61,641 nt of DNA from Deltaproteobacteria bacterium (GTDB lineage: Bacteria; Desulfobacterota; Desulfobaccia; Desulfobaccales; 0-14-0-80-60-11). A model generated the notes under the pieces. The model was not told the DNA's origin. It searched no databases and worked only from the letters and a program-made list of their open reading frames with translations. A program made the position numbers and the translations under genes. Positions 33,023 through 41,029 of this stretch are shown piece by piece (position 1 is the first letter of the stretch; each line of letters starts with the position of its first letter). The stretch lies in assembly GCA_016874975.1 (NCBI GenBank), contig VGSQ01000004.1, forward strand, positions 1 to 61,641, read 5' to 3'.

Positions 33023-33059
33023 GGGCCGCAGCCCCCTCTGCATGTCTTATGTGTGATTA

Positions 33060-33314
33060 CTATCTGAGCAATCCTTCCAGCGATAAATCTTCATCCAGAT
33101 CTGGCCAGTGGATGCCGATGCCTTTGCCGATGAGACGCCAGTTGCGGCGTTGTTCCGCGCCGGCGTCCCGCAAAGTGGGGAACCATTCCAGGGGCACCCT
33201 TACCTGCCGGCCGTCGGTGAGCTTCAACAGCATCATGTCGTCAGTAAACGAAATATCCATGCAGATTGTGCCGTATGATAACCGTCCATGGGCTTCCATG
33301 GCCGAAAAATCCAT
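33060..33314 (-). CDS. DUF2442 family protein
   Basis: An 84-aa protein. MDISFTDDMMLLKLTDGRQV then RVPLEWFPTLRDA, and the C-terminal GKGIGIHWPDLDEDLSLEGL, are diagnostic for DUF2442. Members usually pair with DUF4160 in toxin-antitoxin-like loci, but I see no DUF4160 here. The true start might be the internal Met at 33260. It ends 37 bp before the HEPN gene starts, so the three may be one transcript. Confidence 0.87.
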   Translation of the reverse strand: MDFSAMEAHGRLSYGTICMDISFTDDMMLLKLTDGRQVRVPLEWFPTLRDAGAEQRRNWRLIGKGIGIHWPDLDEDLSLEGLLR

Positions 33315-33413
33315 GTATCGGCGTGCTAAGCCCGCCCTCCCTTTGCGGCTGAACCTCAGCCGACCAATGGGGCGCCGACCCTTACCCCCTTCCCTAAAAA
33401 TCCCTTCCCTCCT

Positions 33414-34553
33414 TTACCCCACCTCCGGGAAGATCACCAGGTTGTCCCGGTGGATGACTTCGTCGTAGTCCTTGTGGCCCAGGGCCTGGGCGATTTCCTG
33501 GGTCTTTTTGCCGCGGATGCGGTTGATGTCCCGGGAGGAATAATTGGTGAGGCCCACTGCGAAGGTCTGTCCTTCGATGTCCATGAGGTTTACGGGCGCG
33601 CCCTTGCGGAAGCCGCCGAAGACCTCCAGAATGCCCGCGGGCAGCAGGCTCCGGCCCAGGCGCACCAGGGCCTCCCGGGCCCCGGAATCCACCAGGATGG
33701 CGCCTTCGGGACTGACGTTGTAGGCCAGCCAGTACTGGCGGCTCTTGAGCTTGTGGCCGTGGGGCAGGAACAGGGTGCCCACCTCTTCGCCGGCAAAGAT
33801 TTTGGCCAGGACGCCGGGGGTGAGGCCGTTGGCGATGAGGCTGGGGACGCCCGCGGCGGCGGCCTTTTTCACGGCCTGGAGTTTGCTCACCATGCCGCCC
33901 CTGCCCAGGGCGCCGGGTTTTTTCCCTGCGGCCTCCATGAACCGGGGGTCGGCCAGGTCCACCTGCCGCAGCAGGGGCGCGGCGGGGTCCTCCCTCGGGT
34001 CCCGGGCGTAGAGGCCTTCGGTGTTGGTGAGGATGATGAGCAGGTCGGCCTCGGCCAGATTGCAGATGAGGGCCGCCAGGTTGTCGTTGTCGCCGAACTT
34101 GAGTTCGTCGGTGGCCACCGTGTCGTTTTCGTTGATGATGGGCACGACCCCCCAATTGAGCAGGGTGAACAGGGTGTTGCGGGCATTGAGGAAGCGGCCC
34201 CGGGCGGCCAGATCGTCGTGGGTCAGGAGAATCTGGGCCACCTTGAGGCCGTGGGCCGCAAAGGCCTCTTCGTAGGTCTGCATCAGGGCGCCCTGGCCCA
34301 CCGCGGCCACGGCCTGCTGCTGGGGGATGCCCGTGGGCTTTTCGCTGAGGCCCAGCTTGCGCAGGCCCGCGGCCACGGCCCCGGAGGAGACCATGACGAT
34401 ATGCCGGTCCGCACTGCGCAGGGCAGCGATCTCCGCCACCAGACGCTGAATGAGGGGCAGATTGAGTCCGTCCGGGGCGGTGAGCACCGCGCTCCCCAAC
34501 TTCAACACCAGCCGCCGGGCTTTTTGCAAATGAACGAGTCTTCCTAAAGACAT
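33414..34553 (-). CDS. proB: Glutamate 5-kinase
   Basis: Phosphorylates glutamate in the first, feedback-inhibited step of proline synthesis. It is 379 aa with an N-terminal amino-acid kinase domain (RRLVLKLGSAVLTAPDGLNL, IVMVSSGAVAAGLRKLGLSE, IINENDTVATDELKFGDNDN, GRGGMVSKLQAVKKAAAAGV) and a C-terminal PUA domain (ILVDSGAREALVRLGRSLLP, GQTFAVGLTNYSS), the E. coli-like architecture. It has its own promoter upstream. It is the first gene of the region; proA lies beyond the accessory block. Confidence 0.95.
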   Translation of the reverse strand: MSLGRLVHLQKARRLVLKLGSAVLTAPDGLNLPLIQRLVAEIAALRSADRHIVMVSSGAVAAGLRKLGLSEKPTGIPQQQAVAAVGQGALMQTYEEAFAAHGLKVAQILLTHDDLAARGRFLNARNTLFTLLNWGVVPIINENDTVATDELKFGDNDNLAALICNLAEADLLIILTNTEGLYARDPREDPAAPLLRQVDLADPRFMEAAGKKPGALGRGGMVSKLQAVKKAAAAGVPSLIANGLTPGVLAKIFAGEEVGTLFLPHGHKLKSRQYWLAYNVSPEGAILVDSGAREALVRLGRSLLPAGILEVFGGFRKGAPVNLMDIEGQTFAVGLTNYSSRDINRIRGKKTQEIAQALGHKDYDEVIHRDNLVIFPEVG

Positions 34554-34865
34554 GCCTGCCGCCGCCGGAAATACTTGCCGGGTGATGGGGGTTGGGCTTC
34601 ATGAGCCGCACCCCGGCGCCAGGTACCATTATAGACCCTTTTGGGGCGGCTGGGAATGACACTTCCTGCGCTGGGTCGAAATTAACGCAAGAGATGCGCT
34701 GCGAAACATCAATGCAAAGGTCTCCGCCTGGTCGCCGGGTATCGGCCGGCGGCGATGCTCAGAAAACCGGGGCTGGTTGAGGAAAAGAGAAAATAGTTCC
34801 CCCTCGGCCGGAAGCAGCGGCTCCGCCGGAGAGAGCGAGGAAGGAATACTGCCGGATGGAGGGTG
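34554..34865. other. Intergenic region upstream of proB
   Basis: Holds the putative proB promoter; nothing else is recognisable. The ORF on the plus strand (34592) has no coding character. Confidence 0.5.
34628..34656 (-). promoter_or_regulatory. Putative proB promoter
   Basis: Minus strand TTCCCA, 17-bp spacer, perfect TATAAT, giving a leader of about 68 nt to the proB ATG. Confidence 0.5.
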
Positions 34866-35117
34866 TTACGCCTTGACGAGTCGCAGATGGGAAACCCGGT
34901 CCGGCTCCCTCTGGAATCGTTGCAGCTTTTCCCGCTTGAGAGCGTTCTTGACGCGCACGCCGTTGATGAGGAAGTAGGCGATGACGGCCCGCTCCCAGGC
35001 GCGGTTGGGTTCGCCCTGGGTCATCCGGGCTTTGTAGTGATTGAGGAGGTTTTTGAGTTCGGCATCATCGAGAGCGAGCACCCTATCGGCAATCATTTCA
35101 AGGGCTTCTGGGATCAT
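34866..35117 (-). CDS. Small helical protein of unknown function
   Basis: An 83-aa protein, mostly helix: MIPEALEMIADRVLALDDAE, LKNLLNHYKARMTQGEPNRA, WERAVIAYFLINGVRVKNAL, and a basic tail KREKLQRFQREPDRVSHLRL. The start at 35117 is preferred; the track's 48-residue extension is Pro/Arg-rich shadow sequence. The helical, then basic design could fit a nucleic acid or protein adaptor, but no family is recognised. Confidence 0.65.
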   Translation of the reverse strand: MIPEALEMIADRVLALDDAELKNLLNHYKARMTQGEPNRAWERAVIAYFLINGVRVKNALKREKLQRFQREPDRVSHLRLVKA

Positions 35118-35342
35118 ACCCCTTGGCCTTTCTGAACGCGCGACGGCGTCTGGTTTGCAAACCGTACCTGCTAATAATGAACCAGTACCAACCCCCCTGT
35201 CAAGCACAAAGTAACGATGAGGGGAATTTTCCCGAAAGGGGCCCCGAAACCCTTGTCCCACCGGGCCTGGCGGTATCTTTCCCCGAGATAATTTCCCGGG
35301 CCCGGGCGCGGGGGCTCCTTGGGCGCAGGCAGGCGCCGGGCC

Positions 35343-36074
35343 TCAGGGGTCCCCGGCCTCCATCTGGGCGATGACCCGGAGCAGGCGCCGGGTCTCGGCC
35401 TCCAGAATGGCCTCGCCCTGGTCGGCGCTCGCCGCCCCCGGGTCGCCCCAGACCCCGCCCGGCCAGTGGCGCCGCTTGTCCCGGACCAGCAGATATTTGG
35501 GGAAGGCGGGCCATTCCGCCGGGGCCGAGCCCTGCACCAGGTGCGGCCGGGCGGCCAGCATGAGGGCCGTCTCCACCTCCCCGGCGTGGGCGTCGCCCCG
35601 GCTCTTGACCAGCTCCGGCCGCTCGGTCAGCACCTCCCGCAGCAAATCCAGGATGTTGACCACGGCCACCTTCACCCGGGGCAGTTCCGCGAGGAGCCGC
35701 TCCCCCGCCTCCGTGAGGGCGGCCATGTGGACGCCCCCGGCGTGGCCGCTCAGGTACACCAGGCACTCCATCCCCTGGCGGTGGAATTCCCGGCCCAGGT
35801 CCAGGGCCAGGGCCCTGACCGTGTCAAAGGAGAGGCTGATGGTGCCGGGGTGCTCCCGGGTGGAGCGGCACAGGCCGTAGTACACCGGCGGCGCCACCAG
35901 CACCCGGCCCTCCCGGCCCACCCGGGCGGCCAGTTCCAGGGCGTGGAAGGCGTCGGTGCCCAGGGGCAGGTGGGGGCCGTGTTCCTCCACCGCGCCGAAG
36001 GGGATGACCACCGTGCGGACGGTCTCCCGCAGGGCTTCCAATTCCGGCATGCGCAGGTCGGTCCACTGAGTCAT
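35343..36074 (-). CDS. Creatininase-family amidohydrolase
   Basis: A 243-aa protein. Metal-ligand motifs of the family are present: PFGAVEEHGPHLPLGTDAFH (E, H, D), LSGHAGGVHMAAL (His) and DAHAGEVETALML (H, E). A creatinine-amidohydrolase role is unlikely to be literal; relatives include MftE of mycofactocin and FAPy deformylases. No peptide precursor or radical SAM partner lies nearby. The start at 36074 removes a 41-residue track extension overlapping the nuo promoter region. Confidence 0.88.
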   Translation of the reverse strand: MTQWTDLRMPELEALRETVRTVVIPFGAVEEHGPHLPLGTDAFHALELAARVGREGRVLVAPPVYYGLCRSTREHPGTISLSFDTVRALALDLGREFHRQGMECLVYLSGHAGGVHMAALTEAGERLLAELPRVKVAVVNILDLLREVLTERPELVKSRGDAHAGEVETALMLAARPHLVQGSAPAEWPAFPKYLLVRDKRRHWPGGVWGDPGAASADQGEAILEAETRRLLRVIAQMEAGDP

Positions 36075-36140
36075 GCTGCCGTTATATCTTGCCGTTCCCC
36101 ATGAGGAAAGGAGATTTTTCTCACGGAAGGGAAAAAAACC

Positions 36141-36170
36141 TTGACTAACTTTTCTCTGGTGGGGTATATA
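36141..36170 (+). promoter_or_regulatory. Sigma70-type promoter of the nuo operon
   Basis: TTGACT, 18-bp spacer, TATATA (or TATAAA two bases later), about 35 bp before the nuoA start. The gap is shared with the divergent creatininase gene. Confidence 0.75.
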
Positions 36171-36207
36171 AATCGAGGATTGTACCAAAAAGCACAAGGA
36201 GCAGGCT

Positions 36208-36600
36208 TTGGAGATTCCAGAAGCCCTACAGGATTTTTCCTACGTCCTGGTCTTTTTGGTGGTGGCGGGCCTCTTTGCCCTGGTCCCCCTAGTCATTGCC
36301 TACCTCATTGCCCCCCGCAGCTACGGCGCCGCCCGTGATGAGATTTATGAATGCGGCATGCCCATCAAAGGCAGCGCCTGGATTCAGGTGGCGGTGGTCT
36401 ACTACCTCTTCGCCTTGCTGTTTCTGGCCTTCGACGTGGACGTGCTCTTCCTTTTCCCCGTCCTGCTGGCCTACAACAAGGGGTATGCGTGGCGTGACTT
36501 GGTGGAAATCACCATCTTTATCGGCATTCTCTCCCTGGTGATCGTTTATGCCTGGTGCAGGGGGGTTTTCACTTGGAAAAGAAGACCGGAGAACCACTAA
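36208..36600 (+). CDS. nuoA: NADH-quinone oxidoreductase subunit A
   Basis: Membrane subunit of the complex I-like proton pump; 130 aa with three hydrophobic segments. The conserved loop [20 protein letters not shown] (with the reactive Cys) and [12 protein letters not shown] are diagnostic. The start is TTG with AAGGAG 6-7 nt upstream. First gene of nuoABCDHIJKLMN. Confidence 0.94.
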   Translation: MEIPEALQDFSYVLVFLVVAGLFALVPLVIAYLIAPRSYGAARDEIYECGMPIKGSAWIQVAVVYYLFALLFLAFDVDVLFLFPVLLAYNKGYAWRDLVEITIFIGILSLVIVYAWCRGVFTWKRRPENH

Positions 36601-37073
36601 TCAGCTTCGGCCTCCTCACGGAGGCCTTGAACCTGGCCCGGGCCAACAGTCTCTGGCCCATGACCTTCGGCCTGGCCTGCTGCGCCATTGAGATGATGGC
36701 CGCGGGCATGGCCCGGTTCGATATGGACCGTTTCGGGGCCGGCGTCTTCCGGCCCTCGCCGCGGCAGTGCGACCTGATGATCGTGGCCGGCACCATCAGC
36801 AAGAAGATGGGCCCTCCGCTGGTGCGCCTCTACGAGCAGATGGCGGCGCCCAAGTGGGTCATCGCCCTGGGCAACTGCGCCATTTCCGGCGGACCGTTCT
36901 ATTATCCCGACCAGTATGCCATCATACCCGGCGCCGACCTCATCATCCCCGTGGACGTCTATGTGCCGGGCTGCCCGCCCCGGCCCGAGGGGCTGCTGGA
37001 GAGCATTTTGGTCCTGGAAGAGAAGATCACCAAACGGGGCCGACTCAGGAAGTTCAGAAATGTTAAAGGATGA
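36573..37073 (+). CDS. nuoB: NADH-quinone oxidoreductase subunit B
   Basis: Holds the N2 [4Fe-4S] cluster that passes electrons to quinone; 166 aa. Cluster ligands are in [20 protein letters not shown] (adjacent Cys pair), [15 protein letters not shown] and [13 protein letters not shown]. The likely start is a TTG at 36573 with GGGGGG upstream, overlapping the end of nuoA; the GTG at 36555 in the track has no ribosome-binding site. Confidence 0.95.
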   Translation: MEKKTGEPLISFGLLTEALNLARANSLWPMTFGLACCAIEMMAAGMARFDMDRFGAGVFRPSPRQCDLMIVAGTISKKMGPPLVRLYEQMAAPKWVIALGNCAISGGPFYYPDQYAIIPGADLIIPVDVYVPGCPPRPEGLLESILVLEEKITKRGRLRKFRNVKG

Positions 37074-37506
37074 GATCTCCAAGGCCCTGGCCCCGCTGAA
37101 ACTGGAGCGGGTGGAGCCGGGCGACTACGACAAGACGGGCTATCACCTGGAGGTGGACGCCGCTCCGGAGCAGATGCCCGAGGTGGCCCAGGCCCTGAAG
37201 AGCACCGGGTGCTTCCTGGATTCCCTCACCGCGCTGGACTTCCCGGAAGCCTTCCACGTGGTCTACCATTTCTCCAGCTTCCGGGAGTTGTGCCGCACCG
37301 CGGTGAAGGCCAAGGTTCCCAAGGGCAAGGCGGCCGTCACCATCTGCCGGGTCTACCCGGGGGCCAACTGGTACGAACGCGAGGTGTACGACCTGTTCGG
37401 CCTCAAGTTCACCGGGCACCCGGATCTCAGGCGCATCCTGCTGCCCTTTGACGCGGACTTCCACCCCTTACGCAAAGTTTTCGAAACGGAAAAGGCCGAT
37501 GCTTGA
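37060..37506 (+). CDS. nuoC: NADH-quinone oxidoreductase subunit C
   Basis: Peripheral-arm 30-kDa-type subunit; 148 aa. The diagnostic segment is [20 protein letters not shown] then [13 protein letters not shown]. It overlaps nuoB by 14 bp; the ATG at 37060 is used rather than the track start inside nuoB. It is separate from nuoD, unlike the E. coli nuoCD fusion. Confidence 0.94.
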   Translation: MLKDEISKALAPLKLERVEPGDYDKTGYHLEVDAAPEQMPEVAQALKSTGCFLDSLTALDFPEAFHVVYHFSSFRELCRTAVKAKVPKGKAAVTICRVYPGANWYEREVYDLFGLKFTGHPDLRRILLPFDADFHPLRKVFETEKADA

Positions 37507-38611
37507 ACGCGGACTGGAAGAAAAGACCTACGTCCTCAACCTGGGCCCCCAGCACCCCTCCACCCACGGGGTGCTCCGGGTGGAGCTGGAGATGGAGGGC
37601 GAGTTCATCACCAAGGCGGACCCGGACATCGGCTACGGCCACCGGGGCCACGAGCACATGGCCGAGAACCGCAACTACCAGCAGTTCCTCCCCAACCTGG
37701 GGCGGGTGGATTACCTGCACGCCCTGGCCTACAACCAGTGCTACTGCATGGCGGTGGAGAAACTGCTGGGCCTCAAGGTGCCGGAGCGGGCCGAGTTCAT
37801 CCGGGTCATCACCGGGGAGATGAACCGCATCTCCAGCCACCTGTTGTGGCTGGGGGCCTACCTCCTGGACCTGGGGGCCTTCACCCCCATCCTGTACTGC
37901 TTCGACGACCGGGAGCACATCCTGGACCTGCTGGACCGGGTCACCGGCTCCCGCCTGACCTATTGCTACTACCGGTTCGGCGGGGTGCCCCAGGACATCG
38001 ACGAGGAGTTCGTGGCCGGCACCCGGGAGTTCATCAAGCGCCTGCGCACCCGCTTCCGGGACTACGACAACCTGGTGACCAAGAACGTCATCTTCATCCA
38101 CCGCACCAGGGACGTGGGCATCATCACCCAGGAACAGTGCCTGGAGTACGGGCTCACCGGCCCCATGGTGCGGGGCAGCGGCATCCCCTACGACATCCGC
38201 AGGAGTGAGCCCTATTCCGCCTATCCGCTCTTCGACTTCGAGATTCCCATCGGCTCCAAGGGCGACATCCTGGACCGCTACCTGGTGCGGGTCAAGGAGA
38301 TGGAGCAGAGCCTGCGCATCATCGAGCAGGCCCTGAACAAGCTCCCCGAGGGCCCCATCATGGCGGAGAAGGTGCCCAAGCGCATCAAGCCCGCGGAAGG
38401 CGAGGTCTACGCCGCGGTGGAGGCCGCCCGGGGCGAGTTCGGCTGCTATGTCGTCAGCCAGGGGGAGGTGAAACCCTACCGCATCAAGCTGCGGGTCCCC
38501 TCCTTCGCCAACCTCAGCATCCTGCCCGAGTTGTCCGTGGACACCCTGGTGGCCGACCTGGTGGCCATCCTGGGGTCCATCGACGTGGTGGTGCCGGAAA
38601 TTGACCGGTAG
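37499..38611 (+). CDS. nuoD: NADH-quinone oxidoreductase subunit D
   Basis: 49-kDa-type subunit that forms the quinone site with NuoB; 370 aa. LNLGPQHPSTHGVLRVELEM at the N-terminus, DIGYGHRGHEHMAENRNYQQ and GEMNRISSHLLWLGAYLLDL are classic. The C-terminus (VAILGSIDVVVPEIDR) is complete. It overlaps nuoC by 8 bp. Confidence 0.96.
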   Translation: MLERGLEEKTYVLNLGPQHPSTHGVLRVELEMEGEFITKADPDIGYGHRGHEHMAENRNYQQFLPNLGRVDYLHALAYNQCYCMAVEKLLGLKVPERAEFIRVITGEMNRISSHLLWLGAYLLDLGAFTPILYCFDDREHILDLLDRVTGSRLTYCYYRFGGVPQDIDEEFVAGTREFIKRLRTRFRDYDNLVTKNVIFIHRTRDVGIITQEQCLEYGLTGPMVRGSGIPYDIRRSEPYSAYPLFDFEIPIGSKGDILDRYLVRVKEMEQSLRIIEQALNKLPEGPIMAEKVPKRIKPAEGEVYAAVEAARGEFGCYVVSQGEVKPYRIKLRVPSFANLSILPELSVDTLVADLVAILGSIDVVVPEIDR

Positions 38612-38630
38612 GACTTAGAGAGCGACCGCT

Positions 38631-39605
38631 ATGGAATTTCTCACGCAAATGCTCGGCGCTGACGTGGCCCGCATGGTGGTGGGCCTCATCGCGATAATCG
38701 CCCTGGTGTCCGTAAACGCCCTCTTCCTCATCTGGATGGAGCGCAAGGTGGCGGCCCACATGCAGCTCAGACCCGGCCCCATGGAAGTGGGCTGGCACGG
38801 GGCCGTCCAGACCGTGGCCGACGCGGTCAAGCTCATGGGCAAGGAGCTCATCACGCCGACGGACGTGGACCGGCCGGTGTACCACCTGGCCCCCATCGTC
38901 ATCTTCCTGCCCGTCCTGCTCTCCTTCCTGGTGATCCCCTTCTCCCAGACGCTCATCATCCGGGACATGAACGTGGGGGTGCTGCTGATCCTGGCCTTCG
39001 CCTCCCTCACGGTGCTGGCCATCCTCATGGCGGGCTGGGCCTCCAACAACAAGTATTCCGTGCTGGGCGCCATCCGTTCGGTGGCCCAGACAGTGGCTTA
39101 CGAGATTCCCCTCCTCATCACCCTGATGAGCCCCATCCTCATGGTGGGGTCCTTCAGCCTGGCGGACATCGTCGCGGCTCAGGAAAGATACTGGTTCGTG
39201 CTGACCCAGCCCCTGGCCTTCATCCTTTATATCGTCTGCGCCACCGCGGAGACCAACCGGGCGCCCTTCGACCTGCCCGAGGCCGAGAGTGAACTGGTGG
39301 CCGGGTTCCACACCGAGTACTCCGGCATGAAGTTCGGCCTTTTCTTCCTGGCGGAATACACCAACATGTTCATCGTCTCCGCCCTGGCCACCATCTTCTT
39401 TCTGGGGGGCTGGCGGGGGCCCTTCCTGCCGGGGATTTTCTGGTTCCTGATCAAGGTCTACGCCATCATCTTCCTGCTGATGTGGTTCCGCTGGACCTTC
39501 CCCCGGGTGCGTTTCGACCAGCTCATCACCTTTGCCTGGAAGATACTCATCCCGTTGGCCTTTGCCAATCTGCTCATCACCGCCCTGATCATGAAGCTCA
39601 GATAA
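38631..39605 (+). CDS. nuoH: NADH-quinone oxidoreductase subunit H
   Basis: Membrane subunit linking the quinone cavity to the proton path; 324 aa with about eight helices. [20 protein letters not shown] and [20 protein letters not shown] are the invariant loops, followed by [18 protein letters not shown]. It starts 19 bp after nuoD. Confidence 0.96.
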   Translation: MEFLTQMLGADVARMVVGLIAIIALVSVNALFLIWMERKVAAHMQLRPGPMEVGWHGAVQTVADAVKLMGKELITPTDVDRPVYHLAPIVIFLPVLLSFLVIPFSQTLIIRDMNVGVLLILAFASLTVLAILMAGWASNNKYSVLGAIRSVAQTVAYEIPLLITLMSPILMVGSFSLADIVAAQERYWFVLTQPLAFILYIVCATAETNRAPFDLPEAESELVAGFHTEYSGMKFGLFFLAEYTNMFIVSALATIFFLGGWRGPFLPGIFWFLIKVYAIIFLLMWFRWTFPRVRFDQLITFAWKILIPLAFANLLITALIMKLR

Positions 39606-39642
39606 GCGCGTCGGCCCCGACGCCTGCGAAGGTGACGATCAA

Positions 39643-40164
39643 ATGATCAACTACTTCAAAGAGATTCTGGTGGGGTTCTGGAGCCTGCTGGCGGGCATGG
39701 CGGTGACCATCCGCTATTTCACCAAGCCCATCGTCACGGTCCAGTATCCCCGGCAAAAGCTCACCATGTCCCCCCGCTACCGGGGCCACACCGAATTCGT
39801 CATCGACGAGGAGACCCGGACCCACCGCTGCATCGCCTGCGAGATGTGCAACCGCATCTGTCCCTCCCAGCTCATCAGTCTGCAGGGGGTGAAGGTGGAT
39901 GCCAAGAAGAAGCTGCCCAGCAGGTACATCATCGCCTACCAGTACTGCAGCCTTTGCGGCCTGTGCGTGGAGGTCTGCCCCACCAAGGCGCTGAAGTGGT
40001 CCGATGAGTACCTGCTGTGCGGCTTCACCCGGGAGGACTCGGAGATCGACCTGTTGCGCCGGTTGCAGGACCAGCAGTACGCCAAGGGCTGGCCCCTGAC
40101 CCCCATTCCCCGGCCCAAGCCGGAAGAGCCGGCCCCCGCCAAGGGTGAGGAGGTGAAGGAATGA
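39643..40164 (+). CDS. nuoI: NADH-quinone oxidoreductase subunit I
   Basis: Carries two [4Fe-4S] clusters: HRCIACEMCNRICPSQLISL and CSLCGLCVEVCPTKALKW are the two C-x2-C-x2-C-x3-CP motifs. It is 173 aa with an N-terminal hydrophobic stretch (EILVGFWSLLAGMAVTIRYF) and a Pro/Glu tail. In a complex without NuoEFG, this is the outermost electron entry point known from the window. Confidence 0.96.
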   Translation: MINYFKEILVGFWSLLAGMAVTIRYFTKPIVTVQYPRQKLTMSPRYRGHTEFVIDEETRTHRCIACEMCNRICPSQLISLQGVKVDAKKKLPSRYIIAYQYCSLCGLCVEVCPTKALKWSDEYLLCGFTREDSEIDLLRRLQDQQYAKGWPLTPIPRPKPEEPAPAKGEEVKE

Positions 40165-40694
40165 ACTTGCTGAGCTGGCTCATCAGCCCCCCGGGGGTAG
40201 CCACGGTGGCCTTCATCCTGGTGGTGGTCGTCACCATCCTGGGGGCTCTGATCGCCGTGTCCGCCCGGAACATCTTCCACAATGTGCTGGGGCTGGTCCT
40301 GGCCCTCATCGGCGTTGCCGGACTGTTCCTCTTTCTCAACAGCCCCTTCGTGGCCATGATGCAGATTCTCATCTATGTGGGGGCCGTGTGCATTGCCATC
40401 TGCTTCGCCATCATGCTCTCCGAGCCCATGTACCTGCCCAAGCCGCCCCGCAGTTCCTTCAAGACCCTGGGGGCCGTCATCGGGGCGGGCACGGTCTTCG
40501 CCTTCCTGGTGCTCCTCACCAAGAAGACCACCTGGACGCCGGCCCCGGAGCGCAGCACCGATTGGTCCGTCACCACCATGGGACATTATCTGCTCACCGA
40601 GTACGTCCTCATCTTTGAGGTCATCTCGCTGTTGCTCCTGGTTGCCATGCTGGGCGCCATCGTCATCGCCCGGGGCGGCCGCGGCGCGTCCTGA
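40161..40694 (+). CDS. nuoJ: NADH-quinone oxidoreductase subunit J
   Basis: A 177-aa membrane subunit with five hydrophobic segments. LGALIAVSARNIFHNVLGLV and LNSPFVAMMQILIYVGAVCI are the conserved TM3 pi-bulge region. It overlaps nuoI by 4 bp (ATGA). Confidence 0.93.
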   Translation: MNLLSWLISPPGVATVAFILVVVVTILGALIAVSARNIFHNVLGLVLALIGVAGLFLFLNSPFVAMMQILIYVGAVCIAICFAIMLSEPMYLPKPPRSSFKTLGAVIGAGTVFAFLVLLTKKTTWTPAPERSTDWSVTTMGHYLLTEYVLIFEVISLLLLVAMLGAIVIARGGRGAS

Positions 40695-40709
40695 GAACCG
40701 AGGTTGCCA

Positions 40710-41027
40710 ATGCTCCTGTTCAACCAGCTGGAAACCTACCTTTACGTGGCCCTGGTGCTGTTTTTCATCGGTCTCTACGGCGTCCTGGCGCGGCGCAACC
40801 TCATTGCCATCCTCATTTCCGTGGAGCTGATCCTGAACGCCGCCAGCCTCAACTTTATGGCCTTTAACCGCTTCCTGGCGCCCCACCCCGCGGTGGGCCA
40901 GGTCATCGCCCTGTTCATCATGGCCGTGGCCGCCGCGGAAGCGGCCATTGCCTTGAGCATCATCATCGCCGTGTACCGCAAACTCAAGTCCGTCAACGTG
41001 GAACAAGCCACCGAGCTTAGGGGTTAA
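40710..41027 (+). CDS. nuoK: NADH-quinone oxidoreductase subunit K
   Basis: A 105-aa, three-helix MrpC-like subunit. IGLYGVLARRNLIAILISVE then LILNAASLNFMAF is diagnostic, with the membrane Glu in SVELILN, and VAAAEAAIALSIIIAVYRKL carries the second. The ATG at 40710 follows GAGG; the track's TTG is two codons earlier. Confidence 0.95.
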   Translation: MLLFNQLETYLYVALVLFFIGLYGVLARRNLIAILISVELILNAASLNFMAFNRFLAPHPAVGQVIALFIMAVAAAEAAIALSIIIAVYRKLKSVNVEQATELRG

Positions 41028-41029
41028 CC

